A DNA stretch of 64,000 nucleotides from Circinella umbellata (taxonomy: Eukaryota; Mucoromycota; Mucoromycetes; Mucorales; Lichtheimiaceae), in NCBI GenBank assembly GCA_025093555.1, contig JAIWNF010000014.1, positions 793,942-857,941 on the forward strand, read 5' to 3'. Below the pieces are notes generated by a model, which ran no database searches, had not been told where the DNA came from, and saw only the letters and a program-made list of their open reading frames with translations. Each line of letters begins with the position of its first letter. The stretch's first letter is position 1. Made by a program: the position numbers and the translations under genes. This document shows, piece by piece, positions 39,681 through 50,571 of this stretch.

Positions 39681-40193
39681 GGCTCGAAAGTTGTGCAAAA
39701 ACCTTGGATGTGCAAAAAGTGGGGTGGAAAACATAGTAAAATCAAAGTGGGATTTTGGGGCTTTTTAGTATAAGCGTTGGTTTAGTTTTGTTTATATATT
39801 ACAATTCCTTGTATTGAGATTGACTGATTATGTTGGGTTTGGATTCGAATAATGTTCGGTCATGTACTGTTACATACAGCATGTTGCGTTCATGGATCAG
39901 CCGTAAGTATATAAATATATGATTTATGGAGACTCTTATCAACTGATTGTTGTTTGATTTCTTGGAACAAAGGATATTAATATTTATTTAGCATGGTTCC
40001 AATAATGATTGATTAAACATTGCCCATGGCATGTATTAGTAAAAACAACAGTGAGCTTTTTTTGCCTTGCTTATGGCAACGACTATATAAATATAATAAC
40101 AGCTGTCTAAAGTTAATATAGAAATATGCACTTTTTAAATATCTTCCAACTTTCTCTATAAACATTTGATCTGTTAAAATCATATGGCTTTTT

Positions 40194-40612
40194 AGGGACT
40201 ATGATAATGGTTGTCACTATCGCTCGCCATCCAGAATTGATAGAGAAATAACATCATTAACACTGTCACTATATCTTGGAATCCTCACCTGCTTTGATAG
40301 AGTCAAACAGAATAATGCTGATCTCAGTCGAAAATCCTCCATAATTGGTTATATGCTTACATCACATGTTGTGTCTTTATTAAAGTTAGTAAATTTTTGA
40401 AATCTAATTTGATATTTATCGGCTGATTCTTGTTTTAGATAGCCGTTATTAAAAGATAATAGACATTATCCTTTCTTTTACTTATCTGGGTCCATGAAGG
40501 AACTATTAGTCAACCAATTTTCTCTAAACGTACTTAAGCCATTTATTACTAGAAAATATAAAGATTCGATCCATTCGTACTTTTACCACGTATGTGGAAC
40601 CAATATTTGAAA
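40194..40612 (+). pseudogene. Eroded coding relic of unknown family
   Basis: Two open stretches read like protein: about 40197-40392 (includes RIDREITSLTLSLYLGILTC and SSIIGYMLTSHVVSLLK, after a TTTTTAG acceptor-like site) and about 40462-40608 (includes SMKELLVNQFSLNVLKPF). They could be exons of one gene, but no start, no matching intron phase and no further exons were found. No family is recognised. Confidence 0.25.
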
Positions 40613-42782
40613 CTATGGAAACAGATCATAAAATAGTTTAAAAATATAGTTCACAATAAGTTTAAATTCTGGATCATGCGTAAAAGAACCGTTAACCAAA
40701 ACAAAAACAAAAAGCATATTACGTATCATCAATTTTACTGCATAATAATGTTATCACGTTTGGCACTAGGGTGTAAATAAAATTGGGAGTACTTTTTGAT
40801 ACCATTCAATACACACCCACAGAGAAACATTCTCAAAACTATGTTTATACTTTCGCTAATTATATGCAGAAACTCTACATATTAAAAAAAAACCTCTTCA
40901 TACTTAAATAGAAGTTATTGATTAATAATAGCTCACCAGAATGATGCCAGCAAGGAGGAAATATAACCTTATGTATATAAACTATATAAATTAGTCATCT
41001 CTTTCACTGTGACATAAGTACAGGAATTCGACGGGTTTTGATTTTTGGATACCCATAAATCGATTAGTGCGTTAATTGTGATCTGCTGATACCAGGTAGG
41101 ACAGAAATGAAGCTAAATTTTATAGAAATGAGCAGAAAAATTAATAAGTTAGCACATCCTTTTAATGATAATGATCATCATCATCTTCTTCTTCTTTCCG
41201 AATAATATATAGGTTGGCTATTTTTCGGTGAATGTAAAAAGAATGGATATTTTTACACACAAGCTGCGATAAAAATATGCGTTAACATATTTTATTCACA
41301 TTCTTTCCTGTGTGTATAAAAAGGTTAATTTGTTCGAAAACATAGTTTATGCGCAATTCAGCCACCATATTATTTGTTGCGTTTCGCCCAGCTTAAAATG
41401 TAGCACTAGTCTTACGCAAGAAAAAAAAATCGGATCAAAGTAATACATGGCTTTTGTTTTGCCTTAAAAAAAGAAGGGAGGCTGTAATAGACTCTCAAGT
41501 GCCTAAATGTGGATAAAGAGAACTTTTTTACAATGAGCCAGTACTCTACTTCTGACTCGTGATGCTTAGAAGCATAAGCAAATATTTTACTAATTTTACC
41601 CGGTATTATAAAAAAAATATCGAAGTAGAAAAGCGGGCTTAGATCTTTTTTCAAAACCTGTATACCTATTTTTTTTTCTGGAGATTTGAGCTCTTTTCTT
41701 TTTAACCGGAGCTTTCTCCGTGTAAGAAGCACTATATAATGTTAAATAGTAAATAGTATAGTATAGTATAGTATAGTATATATAATCTAGTATTACCTTT
41801 TTTTGGCCTGGATCAATAGGTCTTCTTCCGGGTTTCACTTGAATTTCTTAGGTTTTTTTTTTTTTTATTCCTATCAATGACACTTCCCCGCCAGTTAATC
41901 CAAAAATTGGTTATAATTACCCTTTTTTTCTGAGAATTCTTTTAAGATCTACAAAAGCAACAAGGTATATGTTATATGCCTAAAATAAGATATATTTAAA
42001 ATAAAAATACGCTTTACTTTCGATCTCACAATAAAGAACCAGACGATCACAATATTACCATCTAAAAATAGTTCATCAACGTTAATGTTATATATAAATG
42101 ACTCTTATTTACATATATCAGCTGCAAACTACGGGAGAAAGAGCCACAGATACAAATAATTACTAAAAAAGAGGTCCGATTCTTCGTTCAAGTTAGAATA
42201 TTTTGGGAAATAAATATTCACACCAAGAACTGTTACTCGCCCGGTAGATCCTTGACCATTTTTAGTTAGATTTCTTCTTCGACTTATTCCTTTATTCATA
42301 AATATTTGAACTTTTTTTTTCTATGCTGGTTGTTCCAGCCTTATATACATGATAATAAAAATGATATATTTCCATGACAGTGAAAAAAAAAGCTCCTTAT
42401 AGAGTTGTTACCATGATACATGGTATAATGAAATGATCAGTTTATTGTCCCTCTAAAGAGAACAATAAATAAGGAACAAAAATATAGGCGCAGTAAATAC
42501 TATAGCGGGGCTTTCTTTATAATCAAGTTTTTAAAAAATAAAGGCTGGATCTTACCTGGATGTGACCTTGTTTCACCGAAGTGCATTGTGAGTCCTTTTC
42601 CTCTGTCTTTCTCTCTCTCTCTCTCTCTCTTTTTTGAAAAACTGCTTGCGCCTTTTCTTTGTCCTCCTCCCCCCAAAAATCGCACAATATATATTATATA
42701 CAGCAAAAAAAAAAAGAGAAAAGAAAAAAAAAACCTTGTCCCTCCTCACAATAAACCAAACTTTGTTTAGCCTCTCTACATT

Positions 42783-45681
42783 ATGTTTTCTCCATATATA
42801 AAACATGATGTAGACGTTGCACGATCATCTTCTTCCGCTTCCCCACCGCCATCGCCCGTCAACAAAAACCTACACGATTATCAAAATACAACACAACGCA
42901 GAATGGGTAACTTAAATTCTCATCTGTCTGACATTACTGTTGATCTCGGCTATCCACCGCGACGAGATAGCAGCAAACGATCACCAAGTAGTGGAGGGTC
43001 CTATTTTTCTATCAAGGACAAAGTGTTAGAGCCTCGACGGTTTTTTCAATACAATAATAATAATGGCAATAGTCGAAAATACCGTCGCCAACGAACGCGC
43101 TGGGGTAGAGTTGCTCTTCTTGGTGCTGGACTTCTTTTATTTATTTTTATTTTTGGATACATACCCTTTTTCAACTTTGCAAAAACCGCATCGACATTGT
43201 CTTCTTCACCGCTCGCTGGTAGTGCTACTACTGCAGAACCACAACGTGACCAACTACTCCTGTATCGCATCATCGGAAATGACCTCCCTCCACGACACAA
43301 AGAGGGCCAGACGCTGTCGAATCTTCATTTTATTCTGGAGCATGAGCCTTCATTTCCTAACTTGCGCAAGATCTTTTTATTAAACCGTATTTCAGATCCT
43401 TCCAGTGAAGCAGCCGTCGTTCGCTTATTAGAAAAATACAATATGGAATATATTCGTGTACCATTTGTTGAAGAAGAATACAAACAAATAGATTTCAAAC
43501 TCGAACATTTTACGGAGCCTGACTTTTTACATTCTGATGATTATCGCCGGCTTTCAAAAGTTGCAAAGTTACGAGCGTTGGATTATACTTACCATGATAA
43601 GAACCTTTACGCAATGAATAATGTAAGTTTAATTTTTGCTTCACTTTCCTTTCCCTTTTGTAGAGTCCCCTTTTATTAAATTCGATTTTTAACTAACTTT
43701 TTTTTTCTCTTTTTGTATAAATATAAAAATTATAAATAGAATGGAGGACGTAATACAGCTATACAACATGGACGATCGATTAGCAACGCACGTTGGATTA
43801 TGCCTTTTGATGGCAACTGTTATTTAAGTCATAATGCTTTTAACGAAATAAAATCACAGCTGGATCGACATGGTGCTGAAACAAAATATTTTATCGTACC
43901 AATGACACGTTTATTGAACAACTCAGTTTTATTAAATAATCAAGATGAACGACCGAAAATACATGAAGAACCTCAAATTATATTCCGTTACGATTCAACG
44001 GAAGAATATAATTTAAATATGCGATACGGACGCCGTAGTAAGGTAATATATATATATATATATATATATACATTGCTGGAATATACATATACTGATTAAT
44101 TAATATTTTTTTTAATCGAGTGAACTAATAAAATAAATTCAATTAACCTATTTTATTATTATATTTCATCCCTTTTTTTTGTAGTTGGAGTTGTTATGGC
44201 GATTAGGTGCAAAAGAAGATCGCCGACTTAACAAACCAACAGTCGCTTGGGAACCGATGGAGCGACCTTACAGTAAAGACAAAGGAAACTTTCGTACGAT
44301 AGGATGGGTATTTCGACTTTTTTCAGGCAATCCAAAGCAAGAAGAAAATAAAAAGGAAGCATCATCGATTCGTGCGTTCAACCGACTTCTGGCTATTCAA
44401 TCATCGTTGGATGGGTTAGACGAACGTATTGCACGTCGTACATTTAGACAAGATCGTTTGTTTCTGTATAACGAAACCGAAATGGCCGGTATACGACAAG
44501 CTTATTGGAGCAAGGACAAAGAGGTGATGAACATGATGGAGGAGTTGGAAAATCGTGCCGATACCATTTTGCAGGAGACTCAGGAACGACTCGCGCCCAT
44601 GTCTGTAACAGATGATATGGACTCAACAGGACCTGAAGAATTACCCTTGTCGTTTGGAAAAGAAGATGCATCTTCTTATTTAGGACCATTATCTCAAAAT
44701 GTAACTACATTGACATTGGCTAACTATTTCTTGGGAAGTGAAAAATACGGACGATGGGCAGCAAATTTGGTGCGGGTCTATTTCTTAAACGAATTCGCAT
44801 TGGAAGACCAAGATGAATACAGCTCTGCACGAATGATTCCAGACAATACGCATTTACTCGACTTTTTGTCAGACCAAGGTTATTCGTTCCCTAGTCTCAG
44901 TCGGGTCCCCCGAGTCGTACCAAAATACAACTCGAATCGAATCATCAATGCCTCGGATCTCACAAAGACGGATATTACAGCATTGCTCGATTCGATGCGA
45001 CTGTTACGTCGAACACAAATGCTGACTCACAAGGAATACATTGAATTACAGGCAACGATTGCTGAAGTTTTGGAATTTTTGGTTACCTCACCGACTGGAA
45101 TCCATCTTGCACAGATGACAGATCATCGTGGGGTTTTGTACGATCTTCAGGTTACCGCACTTGCTGCCTTCACAGACGATGTTAAATTATTACTTCGTGT
45201 AGCGAATCGTTGTCGTATGCGAATTGGTAAACAATTTTTAGCTGATGGTTCACAACCTTATCAAGATGCTTCTGTTCAAACTCGATTACAATCATTATCT
45301 TCTTCTGGAACTACAACATCTATAAACGATCCTGGTTCACTTTTGCTTCAATTCGAAACGCTTAATCTTCAGTACTGGACGATGCTTGCCCGAGGTATTC
45401 AAAACACAGGCGTTACCAAAGATATTTGGCATTATACAGGCAAGAATTTCGGACGGATATCACATGCGGTTGTGGCACATTTGAAGAAACATGCAACAAG
45501 CTCACCTCATGTCAAGGCACAGTTGGCACCATTGGCACGTATGGCGCGTTATGCTTTCCTTTTCAGTGATATAGACCCCACTAGACAAGACATCATTTCA
45601 GATCGACAATGGATATTAGATTACGCCTCTGATTTTCAAACAACTGATGAAAGTGGTACTATGGCGTATTTAATTCATTAA
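42783..45681 (+). CDS. Membrane-anchored protein with glycosyltransferase-like and alginate-lyase-like regions
   Basis: Three exons (42783-43622, 43740-44042, 44185-45681) give 879 aa. A disordered, basic N-terminus (1-108) is followed by one transmembrane segment at about 109-131 (RVALLGAGLLLFIFIFGYIP), the layout of a type II Golgi protein. Residues about 155-330 look glycosyltransferase-like: LLLYRIIGNDLPPRH, FPNLRKIFLLNRI, NGGRNTAIQHGRS and WIMPFDGNC, the last a possible metal/nucleotide-sugar site. Residues about 545-850 resemble the alginate lyase fold: LTLANYFLGSEKYGRWAANL, DHRGVLYDLQVTALAAFTDD and LADGSQPYQ, matching the family's HG-xWYD-xQ-AALA-F and DGSQP blocks. In alginate lyases an Asn-Asn-His precedes the Gly; here it reads TDHRG, so activity is uncertain. 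A role in cell-wall polyuronides (Mucoromycota walls contain glucuronans) is an inference. Confidence 0.85.
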
Positions 45682-46123
45682 TATTCATTATAATAATTCT
45701 CATTTTTTACCTTTTTTCTCTTCAACATTCTCTCTCTTCCCTTTTTGTTCCTCCATATCTTATTATATCACTCTCAGATCACACAACCAAGCAAACAAAA
45801 CTACCTATACACATACATTATATATACACACTCTAAAATACACTCAAACTCCAAGCACGCAACGCACATTTTTTTTATACATCTATTATTCTACATAGAC
45901 CATTCGTTCTTTCTTTTTTGCATTCACCCACCAGTTTTCACATTTCTTTGTTTCCGCAAATACACACTCGCCCTCAAAACACATACTAAGTTACAATCAA
46001 AAAAAAAATTCAAAAAAGAGAGATGAATACCCCCTCCATCCCCGCATAATTCGATTTTTATATATCATTTAACATGTTTTTTGTACTTATTCTATTCTTT
46101 TTTTATATCTTATTTATCTTTAT

Positions 46124-47299
46124 TTATTGTTGTTTTTGCTGTTGCTGTTGTTGTTGATTTTTTTCCATCCAAGTATTTACATTACATGTCCAATGAGCTT
46201 CATATTGTCCAAACCAGCCTTTTCTGATCTTTTTAACTAATTTGAATCCATGACGTTTTTGTAAGATATCAGCTGCTGTTCCTTGCAACTCATTGGTTAC
46301 GGCGTTGACGGTTTGAATATCATGATCATTTGCCCAAATCATAGCTCGGTTGATCAATATGGAACCTAGACCACATCCTTGAAATTGATATTTTACTGCC
46401 ATACGTTGTAATAGTGCTGTATGAGGAGGTGTTGCTTCTTCAAATATGGATGTTTCTGTTGGCTCCGATGCTTCAAGCATACTGGGCATTGAAAATCCAT
46501 AACGATCACATAACCAACGGCCCAAACGCTGCCAAGTAGGTTCCATATGTGGCCTTGAATCTATCACCGGTTTATTGTAACAAGCCAGACCTATTATACC
46601 GCAAAGTACGCCATCAGCTTCCAATATCCAGAAATGGCCCGGTGTTCGTTCATCCTCAGGTAATAATTCGCGTACAAGTTCTGTTGCTGGTTTTGTATCT
46701 TTATCAAAAGTAACGCGTTTCTTTTTTTTCTTTTTATTCTTCTTATCACTATCTCCGTCATTATCGTTGTCCTCTTTTGCTGTTGATAACGATGATGATT
46801 TGCCTTCTTTTCTTGGTGCTTCGTCTTCAGTATGTTCTGGTGAAGTGGTGACCACTTTTTCATATTTATTATAGTTGAGGTAATAAATTTCTGGGTCACT
46901 TAAATCGTTTCGTCGTATTGCCTCAATTCGGTCAACCGTTTCAAAACGATCGGTGTAAAAGAAAAGTGCTGAAAAGCCAACAAGCGCCCAACTGACGGTG
47001 AAAAAGATGCGTAATGCAAAGTCTACCCAACTTGGCATGTTCATTCCATGTAATAAAACGGGTACAATGGTAAGTAAATAAGCATAGACACCCACCCAGA
47101 GGACCCATACTGTTGGTGATAATAGTTTTCGTTTTACACCTTCGGGAACAAGTGCAAAATAAGTGCTGTAAAATAAATAGTCGACATGTTCACGATCGGT
47201 AGGTCTATAGGTTCGTATACAAAGTTTCGGATTGTTTGCTTCTTCTCCTGCTGCTGCTGTTGATGACGATGTTCCCGATTCCGTTCCAGAATCTGCCAT
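46124..47299 (-). CDS. GNAT-family N-acetyltransferase with two membrane segments
   Basis: Single-exon ORF of 391 aa. After a Ser/Ala-rich start there are two hydrophobic segments at about 62-84 and 91-114, separated by a short loop, which should form a membrane hairpin. A charged, Lys/Asp-rich linker (150-190, including KKNKKKKKKRV) precedes a GNAT fold at about 205-375: FWILEADGVLCGIIGLAC (strands 3-4), then the acetyl-CoA loop in YQFQGCGLGSILI (Q-x-x-G-x-G), and LQGTAADILQKRHGFKLV near the end. The plan is like NAT8-type membrane acetyltransferases, whose substrates are amino groups of peptides or small molecules, but the substrate here is unknown. The C-terminus ends in a poly-Q run encoded by CAA/CAG. 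It converges with the lyase gene, 442 bp away. Confidence 0.82.
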   Translation of the reverse strand: MADSGTESGTSSSTAAAGEEANNPKLCIRTYRPTDREHVDYLFYSTYFALVPEGVKRKLLSPTVWVLWVGVYAYLLTIVPVLLHGMNMPSWVDFALRIFFTVSWALVGFSALFFYTDRFETVDRIEAIRRNDLSDPEIYYLNYNKYEKVVTTSPEHTEDEAPRKEGKSSSLSTAKEDNDNDGDSDKKNKKKKKKRVTFDKDTKPATELVRELLPEDERTPGHFWILEADGVLCGIIGLACYNKPVIDSRPHMEPTWQRLGRWLCDRYGFSMPSMLEASEPTETSIFEEATPPHTALLQRMAVKYQFQGCGLGSILINRAMIWANDHDIQTVNAVTNELQGTAADILQKRHGFKLVKKIRKGWFGQYEAHWTCNVNTWMEKNQQQQQQQKQQ

Positions 47300-47703
47300 G
47301 TTGTATTTTTTTTTCCCTTCTCCTTTATTTTGTTAAAAACAAGAAAAGAAAGGATAAAAATATAAAAGTGAATTCGTGTTTTTTGTTTCAGTCGGCGAAC
47401 CGAACTGTGTTTATGTAATAAAATAGGGTAGATTGCTTGCGAATGAAAGATGTATAATATGTACAGCTGGGACTGTTTTTAATTAGCTTGAATTATTTTA
47501 TATTATATTATGCCTTGTTTAGGTATAATATATAGTAAAGAGATGTAATGGAAGAGGCGTATATGTGTTTTATGTGTATGCAAATATAGACAAATATGTT
47601 TGAAAGGGTGTATAGGATGAATGTATAATGAGAATTGCTGTTACTTAAGATTTGAAAAAAAAAGAGGGAGAGAGGGTGGGAGAGAGGAAAGGAAAATATT
47701 ATA

Positions 47704-48836
47704 TTAACTGATAGAAGATTGGGAGGATATCCGATGACCCAAAGAAACTGGTTTAAGTTGCTGCCGTCTTCTGTGGCGCCACTTTCTTGATTCTGCTGTA
47801 CTTTCTTGGCCTGCCTTAAACACTGTAATAATAATCAGTAGATTAATGGGTCACGCATTTTTAATTTATTTGCCGTTTTACCTTTATTATCCCTCTCATT
47901 ATCATCAACACAAAAACACAGCCTGCTCCTCTCCCCTCTCCCACCAAAAAAAGAAAAGGAAAATCTTACATTCTTTTTCTGTTTCATCCAATTTTTGTAA
48001 AAAATCTTGTCCCACATTCGTTGAACCAGTTAATGAGATATTCATAATTTCTTTAAGTCTTGCTTTAAATGTTTTTTCTAGTGTTGCTGGAAGTTGATCA
48101 TCGATGATTAAATCATATAACTTTGTACCGAATTGATAAAAATATGGAGATACTTGTCGAAAGTCAATACTAGTTGGGCTAGCATCTAACGAATTTCTTA
48201 CACGTGTACCGTATGCTCTAGGTAATTCTATGGTCACTAAATTCCTATATAAATTAATACAATATTATTAACGTTCCTTTCTTTAGCTCCTTGTATCAAA
48301 GCTTATTAAGTCAAATAATATAGATATCAACTTACTCGCCATTTGGAAGCCTAATATTTATATAATATATTTTAGTCAGCATTCTTTTAACCTGTTATAC
48401 ATATTTTAATGTTTCTATATGGGTGTATTTTCCAAAGCATAACTGGTTCTCTTTTTCGTTACCTGTATTGTGCAAGCACTTTCGCCATCCAGAAAGGCAA
48501 TTCGACACGCGAATTGGCTGCAATCTTTTTTATTATTATTATTTTTTATTATTAATCGTTTCCTAGATAATTTTCAAGTCTACTATTCTTCTTTATTTAC
48601 CTCGTTACCGTCTCCTGATAAATTAACAGACGCATCAATGTCATGAAGGAATATACATGGTATTTTCTAATAAAGAAAAAAGAAAATCATCAGCTTCTTA
48701 GTATTATACATCATTCAAACAAAGAGAATATATAAATGTATAAGTCTTTTTTTTTTCTTTTCTTTTTGCCTTTAGGATTACATACAGAATGTTCTGCTAG
48801 AATGGAATCTATATCGTAATATTCGTCGTTATTCAT
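47704..48836 (-). CDS. PSF3: GINS complex subunit Psf3
   Basis: Six exons (48836-48786, 48666-48601, 48524-48463, 48383-48336, 48244-47970, 47822-47704) join in phase to 206 aa, about the usual size. The start MNNDEYYDIDSILAE matches the conserved Psf3 N-terminus, followed by KIPCIFLHDID, NSRVELPFWMAKVLAQ and VTIELPRAYG. GINS (Sld5-Psf1-Psf2-Psf3) joins Cdc45 and Mcm2-7 to form the replicative CMG helicase in the nucleus. An in-frame ATG at 48908 would add 24 residues; I chose 48836 because homologues start just before YYDID. The exons are small (48-66 bp) and one acceptor had to be taken downstream of a nearer AG to keep the frame. It is divergent from MRT4 by about 700 bp. Confidence 0.87.
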
Positions 48837-48908
48837 TGATTTAGAAAGGAACGAACCGAAAATACCAAAAATCTTTAGGAGCGTGTCTGAACTTTTTTTT
48901 TTATTCAT

Positions 48909-49539
48909 GACGCGACAACACGAACTTTCTTCTATTTAAAGATGTTTTCGCGTTTTTTTTTTCGATCTTTTTGAAATTCTCTTCTTCCTAGCAATCTTTA
49001 GCGATGATATCTTCAGATATTTATAAAATTGAATGATACACTGTTTAATAGCTTTTTCTTTTTATTTTAATTATCGAAGTGGGTATTTTAACAATTTTTC
49101 TGTTTGTTTTCTGATAAACACTATACCAAAAAAAAAAGATAACATTAAATAATGTACACTCTCTAAATAGTGTTCTAATCAATGCTGTATAATGAATTCA
49201 ATGGTAAGATATGGAAAACTACTCATATCAACTAGCTTGATGACTATAATTCTATAAATTATTGAATAGCTACCCTTCTCATTCTTTTTATCTACTTTGT
49301 ACTTATTTATTTTTTGTCATTAAAAAAGGTGAGTAAATCTAACTCCCATAATACTTTAATATATTGTCCAATAAAATACATTCATTTTCAACGTAAATCA
49401 ACTTGCACTATATGGTTTAAATAGTCGCACAAACGACTTTTAACAAGAAGTCCGACATTGAAATCCAAAAAAAAAAAATGCAACTCAAAAAGGTGGCTTA
49501 CAACTCTGCTGCTTTAACACATACACCTTTTTTTTAACA
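48909..49539. other. Divergent promoter region between PSF3 and MRT4
   Basis: About 630 bp, AT-rich, with T runs and A runs. It should contain both promoters. No gene or RNA seen. Confidence 0.5.
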
Positions 49540-50571
49540 ATGCCTAAGTCCAAAAGATCCACAGTCGGTAAGTGTCAATTAACAAACTTTATTGTCTTAA
49601 CTAAAACAACATACTGATATTGTCATTTATATATATAGTATCCTTAACCCGAACGGAAAAGAAAGGTCATGAAGGAAAAGAAAAGTTGATCGAAGAAGTG
49701 AGTTTTTTATTATTATGTATATTTTTGACAGCTTTCTTTTTTTCTTCAAAAGGAGATCTATATACTTACTTTGAAGAATCTTTTATTTAGATTCATGAAT
49801 GTTGTGATAAATACGATTATATTTATGTTTTTTCTGTCAAAGACATGCGTAACACCTTCTTGAAAGAAGTTCGCAATGAATTAAAAACTTCTCGTTTCTT
49901 TTATGGTAAGAACCGAGTTATGGCTAAGGCTCTTGGTACTACTCCAGAAGAAGAATATAAAGAAGGTGTATCAAAGATTGCAAAGGTAAGGAGAAAAGGA
50001 ATGGATAATTTTTGTGTGTGTGTGTGGGAGGGGGAGAGATTCTATCTCGTTTCTAAAATTAGTGCTTTATCGTGAATCATATAGGAATTGCGAAATGAAG
50101 TTGGTTTATTGTTCACAAATAAGGCTTATGATGAAGTTGTTAAATATTTCAATGATTATACACAACCTGATTATGCAAGATCCGGTGGTATTGCTACACA
50201 AACAGTGAGTTTACCAGAAGGACCAGTACAAAGAGGTGCTGATCCTATGCCACACAACATGGAACCATTGCTTCGACAATTGGGTATGCCTACTACACTT
50301 AAGAATGGTATTGTTACTTTGCCTATTCCTTATACAATCTGTAAAGAAGGTGATACTCTTTCCACAAATCAAGCACATCTTCTTGTAAGTGATAAATATA
50401 TAATATGTGGAGTGGGGAGGATATATAACTATATAAAAATCAGGGCAGTAAGAACTAAACTAATATTACTATATTTATTTATTTTGTTAGAAATTGTTTT
50501 ATCATCAACTTGCAGAATTCCGAGTTCAGTTAATTTCTTGTTATCACAATGGAGAAGTTAAACAGTTGTAA
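49540..50571 (+). CDS. MRT4: Ribosome assembly factor Mrt4 (P0-like)
   Basis: Five exons (49540-49567, 49639-49697, 49791-49985, 50085-50384, 50491-50571) give 220 aa. The start MPKSKRSTVVSLTRTEKKG is the conserved Mrt4 N-terminus, with a 28-bp first exon. It continues with the L10/P0-like fold: YIYVFSVKDMRNTFLKEVR, FFYGKNRVMAKALG, NEVGLLFTNK, the Mrt4-specific insert region QPDYARSGGIATQTVSLPEG, and MPTTLKNGIVTL. Mrt4 occupies the P0 site of pre-60S particles in the nucleolus and is exchanged for P0 in the cytoplasm. It lacks the acidic P0 tail, as expected. Length is close to yeast Mrt4 (236 aa). Confidence 0.95.

Larger units (their letters stand above)
38954..42782. other. Long gene-poor region with relics
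   Basis: About 3.8 kb. I find no intact gene. It has a transposon-end-like sequence at 39644-39680, an eroded coding stretch at about 40194-40612, several A/T homopolymers, a short (TATAG)n run near 41756-41785, and a CT tract at 42600-42630 before the next gene. On the minus strand near 41600-41840 a basic ORF (PGRRPIDPGQKK, then EKAPVKKKRAQISRKK) is weakly protein-like but has no start or clear splice partner. Confidence 0.45.

Noticed and set aside
41596..41838. Basic ORF on the minus strand (PGRRPIDPGQKK)
   Set aside because: It lacks a supported start, contains a repeat-derived Tyr/Leu middle and cannot be joined convincingly; left as background.
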